Assembly (NCBI GenBank): GCA_000310025.1
Contig: FN649733.1
Coordinates: 3,777,542 to 3,837,265 of the forward strand
Reading direction: 5' to 3'
Length of the DNA: 59,724 nt
DNA from: Ectocarpus siliculosus
Lineage: Eukaryota; Sar; Phaeophyceae; Ectocarpales; Ectocarpaceae
Part shown: in pieces, positions 51,701-59,724 of the stretch
How positions within the stretch are numbered: position 1 is the first letter of the stretch
Layout: the number at the start of each line of letters is the position of its first letter
Notes under the pieces: model-generated
The model's database searches: none
The model's input: only the letters and a program-made list of their open reading frames with translations
What the model was told of the DNA's origin: nothing
Position numbers and translations under genes: made by a program

Positions 51701-54700
51701 CGCTACTCGAGGCGACTCGGCAGCCTAGTTAACAGCACAGCACAGCGCAGCAAGGAGGTTGGTCAGTCAACCACGTCAGCCATGGTTCTCTGTATGCCTG
51801 TCAGTCTTGTCTGTCTCACTTGGTAGCGGCGTCGTCGATGTCCGCAAGCGTCGTCTCGGAGGCGGCAACAACACGCTCCTTTACCCCGATGGCGTAAGTG
51901 CCAATCTTGTCTTCGTCTACCGCACCCAGGAGTTGTTGTACCTACAACCGCCACGCCGCATGTACACCGCGGAACACATCAGGTTCAGACACATGAGGGT
52001 AGACAAGACAAATACCGTGGGGAGAGGAAGGAGGAGGGGAGCAGAGGAAGGTTGGTGTTGAGGGCGAGCGGGGATAGCATAGAACAGCGAGCATCCTCTG
52101 TTTAGTCACGGCAAACACCCCAACGCATCCAACGAGCTACTGTATCGCCATCGTCCCTCACATCGTGGTCCCAATACAGAGACGCTCCCCACGAGCACTA
52201 CAGCCATGCACCTTTTCACCAGATGGCGCCTGTGGCCGACTATTATTCACAAGTTGATAGCTACTGCGCGGTGTCTACGAACAGGCCGGTCGTCACACCA
52301 CATGCATGTTTGTTCACCAGATACCAGATACCTACCGTAGGTGACATAAGATAACACACCCCCCGGACCGATTCCCAAAGCTCAAATACTCCACGACAAA
52401 GTGGACGTCTAAGTCTAACCATATACTTTTTTCGGAAAGCTCTCGACGACATCGTTCCAACGCCGCTGTACTTGGCACCACCACCCTTTGTGCTATGGAG
52501 CAACAGAGCTTCGAAAATCGATCTGGGGTGTGTGGTATCTTGTGTCACCTACGGTAACACATCTCATTTCCACACCTGAGGGGCGGTGCTGCCGGCCGCG
52601 CGAGCCTTCTTCGCCGCCAACACGAGTGGGGCCAGGTCCTCCTCGCTGACGGCGGCAGGAGCACCGATCATGCTCGACCGTCTCGAAACGTCCGGGCCGT
52701 CTTCGTCGTCCGAGTCGGGCTCCAGCATGCCGCTAGTAGCGGCTCTAGCCTCCGCCATGGACTTCTCGACCTTTTCGAGAGCCGCCTGGAGCAAGCAAGA
52801 GGTATTGGGTGGGTGAATCGGTTGGCACAATCGGGCGGGCGTTGTGAGAGGGGGGCGCTATGATGCTGCGGTGGAAAAGCGGTCCGTTTCTCTGTGGTTG
52901 ACCCCTATATGGTCGGTCGGCGTGACGAATTTTGTCATTAGTGGTGTCTCCACCTCTAGATGCGTTCTTGGTCGTGTTGATACATTTTAGCAGTTGAGTT
53001 GCATTTTATCACCGCACATGGCAAAAAAACGCCCAGATCCACTGCTGGTACCAAGAGCTATCGTCGTGTTACGCTAGCGCTTCGGAAGCAATAGCAACAG
53101 CAAAACAACCGATCGAGAGGACGGGGTCGGTGAAGCAGAGAGATGCGCGCGATGGTTTCAATCGATTCGTGCAAAGCTTGGCAAGTCATGGGCGATACCC
53201 ACGCGAGAGTGGGTGCCCCTTTCCCTTCCCCTCCCCTCCCCTCCCCTCTCCTCCCATTACCTTTACCTTTACCAAGGACAAACCTTGCCGCACACCACAC
53301 CACACACCTCACAACGCCAACGCATACACAAAACCAACCAACCTTCGTGCACGTCAAAAACTCAAGCTCCCGAAGTTTCGCCTAACCACTGCTGCAGACC
53401 GCATGCCACCTTACGAACCCCGACCGACCTTGGCTTCCCTTGCAGAAGCCTTGGCCTTCTGCCTGTTGGCCAGAGCCTCCTGCAGCCTCTCGAAGATCCA
53501 GGGCCCCTTTTCGGGCGGCGTTTCGTTGAGGATCTTCTGAAGGGTGGAGATCTGACCCGCGCGGAAGAAGACGCGGGTCTTGCCCAGCCGGAACGCCTCT
53601 GAAGGGACCTGCCATCCCAACGACAAAATCACAACAAAATGGTGTTAATCTATGACGGGACAAATGGAGTACAACACGCACATGCATATGTACCCGTCGA
53701 GCGACGAATCGAATTCAACGAACCACCTTCCTTGTTCATAAGAAGCTTGCAGTACATACCTCAAACGCCCAGAGGATGGATGCAATGAGAGATGTTTCCG
53801 GCTCTCCAGCGAAGAGCTTCTCCGCCTCCGCCGCGTTGCTTCCCAGAACCTATACCACACCACACCCCACAGCAGTCACAGCAGTCAGTCCCACAGTATC
53901 CCACAACAGTCCCAAAGCGAAACGTCAGAAGAGAGGTCGAGGCACGACCAAACGTGACGACAACGCGACAAGAGACATAAAACGAAAACGTCACCACCAT
54001 GATCACACCCGTAAGCTATCCACACGGAAAAGACGAGCGGAGGCGGTCACGACAACCAGCGGCATTCCAAGTGGTCGCCGGTAGCGTTAACGAAAATCGA
54101 TCACAGTTTTAGCACAGGCAGGAACGCGGTTCTCATTGATGGGACCTACCAACCAGCTTGACCTGTACCGTGAACTCCCTGCGAACGACCTTTCCCACAT
54201 AACTTGTTGTCAGCTGCCGGTGCTGTACAGCAAACTTGCAAGCGACAAGTCAAACACTTCACATTTGGAGTGGAGAATACCCTCACCTCTTTAAGATCGG
54301 TGTAGGTGACGCGGGTGGGCATGCCGACCTTGAGCACTTCGCACGTCTGCAGGATGCCCAGGCACTGAAGCTGCTCCACGACATACCTGGCGTTGGTTTC
54401 AGAAACGAAAAAAAGAATAAACGCAAAAGCACAGCGAAAAAGCATTGGCTCAAGCACGCCGCTATGACAAATCGCGGGCAACCCGAATAATCGTTCTACA
54501 AAAACCAGGATGGATACCAAAACTAGCAGCCGTTCACATACTCCGAACTCGCCCGTAAGTAAAACCGATGAGCTCGACAGTCCAACAGACCTCCTGAGCA
54601 TAACTCCTTCCACCCCTCCTTTCCCTTCCCTCTCACTTGTTATCGTAGACACCGCACTTCATGGCAGCGTTGGGCTTGATGCACCGCGCGAAGTTGCACG

Positions 54701-55187
54701 TCGTTCCCAGAAGAGTCTCGTTGAGGTTCCGCATGGACGCCAAGAAGCTCTTGGCCACAGTCGGCTTCTTAAGGCTCTGAGAAAAAGGCAGAGGCAGCCC
54801 CGAAACGCAGAATGGCGATCAGATTCGCCGCAAACACTAGACTGCGTGTGAAGAGCCACGCAAACACTCGCCAATGAAACAGAGGCTTCCAGGCGCTGCG
54901 GCAGACGAACGCCCCGAGCATGTGGGAGAATGTACTGACTGGCAGACTAGACACCAGAAAAGGTCCTGTGGTGTGACACGATGCAGATACTACTGTAGAT
55001 ACTGTAGGGGGAGAGGAGAGGCAAGCAAAGACAAGGAGCGACAGACTACACCACAACATACAACATGATATCGCGCGGGCAAGAAAGCGGCACGCCACGT
55101 GAGTCTGGGTAGGTAGTTATCACACATTTTGGCACGTTCGACAACAACAACAACTAAAACAACTAAAACAACCGAAGGAGCAAAGGG

Positions 55188-55219
<32 letters not shown>

Positions 55220-58200
55220 CCTTGCATCTTGTGTCTTATGTCTTACTTACCGAGCCTCGGCGACCACTGCTTGCTGGGGCAGGAGACACCTGGCCATAAG
55301 AGGCGACCGACTCTTGGACCACCTGTCCAAAAGGCCCGACAAAGCACAAAATACGACGTTTGTTCTCCGCAACGCACACACCGTAGAATCATGTTTGCGT
55401 AAACGAAAAGCAGTAGAGTCGTCAATCTTTGCATTCAGAAAGGAGATAAACAATTTTACACGAAAGGGCTATATACGAGGAGCTGGTGCTCCGTGCGACT
55501 TCAGCATGCCCAAGAAACAGCTGCCCATCAACCAAATCTCTGCCGAAACACATACTACACACACGCCCCGAACGCAACCCTCCTTCCGATGGATACACTT
55601 GGAAGGCAGTGCGCAAGCAAGCACACCTTCCAACACCAAATAAAACGACATGCACGGCGTGAGAGCCAAGACCATGAACTGGAGGCTCGGCCTTTGCGAC
55701 ACAGAACACTATCCGGAGAGAGAAAATTCCCGGCTTCCTTCGTCCCTTCTTTCGTTATTTCCCCCACACGTTTACCTTTAGGGTGCTAGTCGCCAGGGTG
55801 TCGTTGAAGGACTGCGGGATGCTGTCCATATTTCGCTCCACCCAGCCTCCGATGGTGTACTTCACCTTGCCGGCGTAGTGCTTCACCCAGAAGCAATCGC
55901 GCTGAATGGCATCCATTTTCCAAGTGCACGAGGAGGGGCATGGAAACGTTTGTGTGTGAGGACCATGCCGCCGCAAAGACATCAAAATCGGGATTCAACT
56001 CCGCCGAATTCAACTAAGACTTCGCGTGAGAGGACGTAAAAGCACCCGGAACGGGCAAGCAACAGGCATGGTCATTGGACGTGTAGCACTGAACAAGGAG
56101 AGCTTGAGCTTCACCTATGATAGACGAGACATGAATGAATCAATCAATCAATCCGCGTACCCTTTGAGGAAGTTCACAAGAAAGACTCCACAAGCCCATC
56201 ACTCCCTGCCGGAGAGAGAAAAAAAAATACTTTACACAGCCTCATGTCATTGAGTGCTAGCTCCGACAACCTCTCCTCTCTTATCCTTGCCGCACCGTAC
56301 CACCTTCACCGGTAAAAAGAAAGCAAAGAGGAAAGGGGGAAAGGAAGAAAGGAAGCAAGCGCACCATGTCCTTGGGCTGCGTGCGAGGGAAGTCCATGTG
56401 ACGAGCGTAGGTCTTGTGCAGCCCGTCCAGGTAGCGGGCATCGCTGGGATTGGGCTCCGCGCACACGTTGTCCAAGCTGCTCGGGCACGGCACAACGCAA
56501 GACAACATCCCGTACGTTTGAGAAGCACGAACAACGTTGGACAAGCGCAGACCGGTCAACAAAGCAACAGACACTCATGCATCCATACCCACACGTTGGT
56601 ATCGAGGGGAGGCGTTAGGGTATCGAGTATCGAGAAAACCAACAGAAGGACAGCACAGGGATAGCACAAAAGAACGAGCCATCTGATATCGGGGAGAAGA
56701 ACGAGTTAGGCAAAGAAGGGAGCGGCGGCGGCGCCAAACGGCACGGGTTCCACCGAATCTCCATCACAACGAAACGCCCACCGTTACCCTTACAGGACCA
56801 CGTTTACCTTCAATGCCGATTCCATCAAGTACACATAACGGGGTGCCAGGGACAAAAGCTGTTTAAAAAAAAGGAGCAGCAATCCTCGAGTCTTGTCGAT
56901 ACCACCTCATGCAACCAACCGCCGCCGTTGCCGCTACCGTACCGCGCACCTGGGGATGATGCCCTTGGGCTTGTCCGACAGCATGACGAGACAAGCGGTG
57001 TTGTCGGGGCAGCTGGAGACCACGACGTCGATCCCTTCCTCCTCGTACAGCTTGAGCTCGTTGTTGAACACCTGCTTGTTGAAGGTGTCCTGGAGGCTCT
57101 CGTTGGTGAAGTTGATGAGCAGCTGCTCGAACTCGTTCTTCGTGTCAAAGTTCTCGAAACCTGTCAAGTCATCAATTAAGAGGATAAAAAGCAGAAGCAG
57201 TGAGAGGCGAAGAGAAAGAGTGTCGAACCGCCAGGAGAGACAGCCAGCCAGCCAGCCAGCCAGACAAGACAGACACCCATCAACTCACGCACAACCCTCG
57301 TGGTGATGACTGTCTTGGCAACTAGTGCTTCTGATGCGTGTACTCACGCAGCCTGGTGGAATTTGCGTATGAACCAGCAAAATTCCCTCCTGGGTGTGTC
57401 CACACGAGTCAGCCAAGCGCTTGATTACAACAGCAACAAACTGCACGCATCCCCTCTCCCTCCCCTACACGCGCCCGACACCATGTACTCCAAGAGTAAC
57501 GCCCGGCTTCGGTCTTCGGTGAGCCCGCCGCGAAACGTTGTTTCGTTTGTGCATGCGCTCGCCACAACACTCAAGGGTTACAGCACACAGCACACAGCAC
57601 ACAGCACACAGCACACCACCACACAGCACACAGCACACAGCACACAGCACACAGCACCACACACCACACACCACACAGCACCACACCACACAGCACCACA
57701 CCACACACCACCACACCACCACACCACACACCACACACCACACACCACACAGCACCACACACCACACCCACCGAAAATGTCGAGGACGCCGATGAACGGC
57801 AGGCTCTCCTCGCCCTTGCCCAAAGAGGTGTTGATGAGCTGCACGATCCACAGGAACAAGGCCTGCAGTCGCCCGCACATCCAAACAAGAGAGGGGCCGG
57901 CACCCAACAAAGACGATGGTCGGGCGTTACGGCACGCAATGTACAGCAGTAGCTATCTCGACAAGGTCTCGTCTGTCAAGACCCTTTTCGAAGATGCGTT
58001 GCAATCGTGTCACAGGTTCTTGCAACTCACCACCTGTGGGCTTTTCTATGCTCACCAACCTGGCTCAACGCAACAAAACAAACTTTCGTAGCTCTCACCC
58101 ACGTGTACGGAGAGCAGTGCGAGCACGGCGGCAGCGGCAAAATTATAAAATTATTTTTCGGTATCGTACACAAGATGTGTGATACTGAACCAATAACAAA

Positions 58201-58907
58201 AAACATTTCTGTGTTTCGCATTGATGGTGTTGTGCCCTGTCCCCATTGTTGCACCTTTCTAACCATAGCCCCCCCCTTTCCATCCCTCCGGGGTACCAAT
58301 GCAGCCCATCTTCACCATTGATTCTTGCATCTGCTGTTCTCACTAGAGTTGTTGAACTACCACCGCCACCCCCCCCTTCGCGGCAGCCGTGTAGCCCACC
58401 TCATAGAGCGACTTGACGATGGCGTCGCGGGTGAGATTGGCGTCGTTCTCCTCTAGCTGCTTCACGAAAACCTCCACCCTCGTTTGCACCACCCTCTGAG
58501 TCAGCATCTTCTCAAGGACAGCCTCTTCCACCCCGAGCAGAGAAGCCAGCGTCGCCAGGGCCTGCACGAACGGCACAGCGGCGGTAACGGCAACGGTAAC
58601 GGTAACGGTAACACCATCGGCAACAATTGAGAGGAGAGGAGACACGCCACGTGCTTGGCCGCGAGGTGCGCGAAAAGACGGGCGGAATCGCCAAACAGGC
58701 AGGTGGGAACAAAGCTACCCTACACCATATCTCGATCCTATTCACAACCAACCAGCAGCGTACGTAAAAAACCATCGCGGCTGGCTCAGCCTCTGGCGTG
58801 GCACTCACCCCACGGTCGGAGATGGCCGCGATCTCGCCCTGCTCGCTGTCTGCCTTGTCGAAGCGAAGGTTGGACATGTGCAGCACTGCTGCCAACGCTT
58901 TCCAGAC
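44748..58907 (-). CDS. unconventional myosin with coiled-coil, PH and SH3-like tail; 5' end outside window
   Basis: Twenty-five exons chain in phase (1,123 residues): 58907-58809, 58561-58400, 57862-57772, 57160-56950, 56476-56365, 55901-55776, 55322-55251, 54776-54637, 54386-54287, 53849-53760, 53608-53429, 52785-52576, 51941-51820, 51308-50958, 50306-50030, 49780-49665, 49164-49026, 48623-48504, 48139-48065, 47340-47213, 46509-46380, 46226-46099, 45639-45582, 45109-45040 and 44812-44748. Motor: WKALAAVLHMSNLRF, relay VLDIFGFENFDTKNEFEQLL, FWVKHYAGKVKY, actin-binding NFARCIKPN, YVVEQLQCLGIL, converter LGKTRVFFRAG. The neck has no IQ motif. The tail has an acidic linker (EPDSDDEDG), two coiled-coil exons, one Ala-rich, a PH domain (GHLMKQKRFTARWQTYYFKL to WMTAINAQVY) and SH3-like modules (LADERGWT, AEGRGWVPL). 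It is an actin motor probably targeted to phosphoinositide membranes. The N-terminal motor, with the P-loop, lies outside; the exon just before 58907 was not found. Confidence 0.9.
45211..45268. repeat. (GGT/GGTAGT)n tract
   Basis: GTGGCGGTGGTGGC followed by GGT and GTAGTG units, in the myosin intron between exons 45582 and 45109. Confidence 0.9.
47785..47940 (+). repeat. dispersed intronic repeat, copy B
   Basis: It shares with 32608-32746 the blocks CTGATGTTGTTG, TTGTTGTCTTCACATT, AACCGT, AGTACCTTC and TGTCCGTACT, and CCGTGGTCACAAGCCAA, in the same order and orientation relative to the window, with small insertions (TATAGTATA). It lies in the myosin intron upstream of exon 47340. The unit was seen in no known gene. 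Confidence 0.7.
48673..48708. repeat. (AGC)12 trinucleotide repeat
   Basis: Twelve AGC units immediately upstream, in gene orientation, of the first PH-domain exon of the myosin gene, in the intron. The Leu-run open frame across it is not coding in the exon model. Confidence 0.95.
50075..50215 (-). repeat. GCN-rich coding repeat (Ala-rich coiled coil)
   Basis: Within myosin exon 50306-50030, three blocks of 8-12 Ala codons, mostly GCC and GCT, alternate with charged stretches (KAREKE, SVEKQKQE, ETEKQQ). The frame is kept through all blocks. Confidence 0.85.
55185..55219. repeat. (GACA)n microsatellite
   Basis: Nearly nine GACA units in the myosin intron between exons 55322-55251 and 54776-54637, ending about 30 bp past the donor of the former in gene orientation. 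Confidence 0.95.
57582..57770. repeat. (CA)-rich minisatellite, CAGCACA / CCACACA units
   Basis: About 190 bp of AGCACAC and ACCACAC units. It abuts the donor site at 57771, in gene orientation directly after the relay exon 57862-57772, so it fills the start of that intron. His/Thr-rich frames through it are not coding. Confidence 0.95.
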
Positions 58908-59327
58908 CTTCAAACGGGTGCGGAATGAGTAAGCGAGAGCTATGGTGAAAAGGGTTTCCGTTACAGCACGCGTTCGTTTAGAGGGCAACACAAGACAAGA
59001 CGAACCACGTCTGTCTCTCCTCATCATCGATCGATCCACGTTATTTACGCTTTCTTCTGCCTAGCCCATGACAAACACCGCATATCGCCGTTTATGCCAT
59101 AACACGTCCAATGCTTTTCTCCAGGCAAAGAGAGACCGACACCATGGTTGGGTACATCGCCGCCTGCGAAGGTTTGGATGGGACACCGCCACCTACGAAG
59201 AGTTGCGTGTCAACCCTGACACCCCTGACACGGTGCGTGCAACACAACGTCAAATTTGGCGCTCCTCTCGATCCGGCCCCGTGCCGCCGACAGCACCACC
59301 GGGAGAACTGCACACATCTGCCTCTGG

Positions 59328-59560
59328 AACACATGCACTTCGCGCAGCGCACGGCAAATCCACTTCTGCTTCATCAATAAAACCACCAATGCCGACAACC
59401 GATGCTTCCATCGGCTCTCGCCTAGGTACTGCCACTAACACGGGGATAAATGCGAACGTCTACCACAGGCACACACGCACTTCGCGCAGCACACGCCTAT
59501 CACGCCTCTGCTCCGTCAATACCCCGACCGTCGACGACAACCGGTGTTTCTACCGGCTCA
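59328..59560. repeat. imperfect tandem duplication, about 138-bp unit
   Basis: Two adjacent segments match: CACTTCGCGCAGCGCACG (about 59337) with CACTTCGCGCAGCACACG (about 59477), then CTTCATCAAT with CTCCGTCAAT and CGACAACCGATGCTTCCATC with CGACAACCGGTGTTTCTACC. They lie upstream of the visible myosin exons, presumably in an intron. Confidence 0.6.
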
Positions 59561-59724
59561 GAGAGGCAGAGAAGAGAGAGGGAAGAGAGAGAGAGATCCC
59601 AGATGTTCCAGCTCAGTTGCGGCGTGAATTACTCCTCTCCCGGAATTACCCAGACATCACCCCGCAAGGGTGTTGGCGACCTCATATATCCGAGGTTTTG
59701 GAGGTTGCTGACTACGATTGTGCT

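Noticed and set aside
57300-58091. 263-codon frame with His/Thr repeats on the plus strand
   Set aside because: It spans myosin exons on the other strand and the CA minisatellite; no domain.
59092-59210. Myosin exon just upstream of 58907 (AAMYPTM region)
   Set aside because: No donor in the right frame and no match to the expected motor-domain segment.

Overview
This window is nuclear DNA of an intron-rich eukaryote, most likely a brown alga (stramenopile) such as Ectocarpus or a relative. The taxon is inferred from gene content, GC-rich coding sequence, many introns of a few hundred bases and a Sanger-style 100-N gap; it is not proven. Exon models were built by hand from reading frame, GT/GC-AG sites, intron phase and protein-family motifs.

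Layout, left to right. (1) 1-1108: 3' part of an ERCC1 DNA-repair gene (+). (2) 1720-2440: decayed bacterial-type IS3-family integrase (-). (3) 2927-4561: intronless FAD amine-oxidase-like gene (-) with a long GA/CT tract just upstream. (4) 6405-9721: three-exon DDE transposase gene (+) whose third acidic residue is Lys. (5) 11044-12165: decayed direct duplicate of the ERCC1 region. (6) 12271-15269: complete seven-exon RAD51 (-), head to head with (7) a large armadillo-repeat protein gene (15736-21896 or further, +); they share a 466-bp divergent promoter region carrying a 21-bp direct repeat. (8) 22892-28054: LENG8/Thp3-like SAC3-domain gene (-), with a 27-nt exon before a GC-AG intron and an assembly gap flanked by a false, low-quality copy of its own exon. 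(9) 29003-35955: Obg-family GTPase resembling MTG2/GTPBP5 (+), divergent from LENG8, with an acidic insertion in the Obg fold and a GC-AG intron. (10) 33798-34197: 400-bp imperfect hairpin element in an MTG2 intron. (11) 37320-38056: possible small membrane protein (-). (12) 38370-42033: putatively lipidated N-terminal exon followed by about ten MORN repeats (+). (13) 44748 to beyond the right edge: C-terminal two thirds of an unconventional myosin (-) with a neck without IQ motifs, an Ala-rich coiled coil, a PH domain and SH3-like modules.

The genes do not form one pathway. ERCC1 and RAD51 are both DNA-repair genes and the ERCC1 pseudogene abuts the RAD51 3' end, but the rest is a mixed eukaryotic neighbourhood (RNA processing, organelle ribosome assembly, cytoskeleton). 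Between genes there are microsatellites, a short dispersed palindromic motif and a repeat family with copies in two introns. I found no CRISPR array, rRNA or convincing tRNA.
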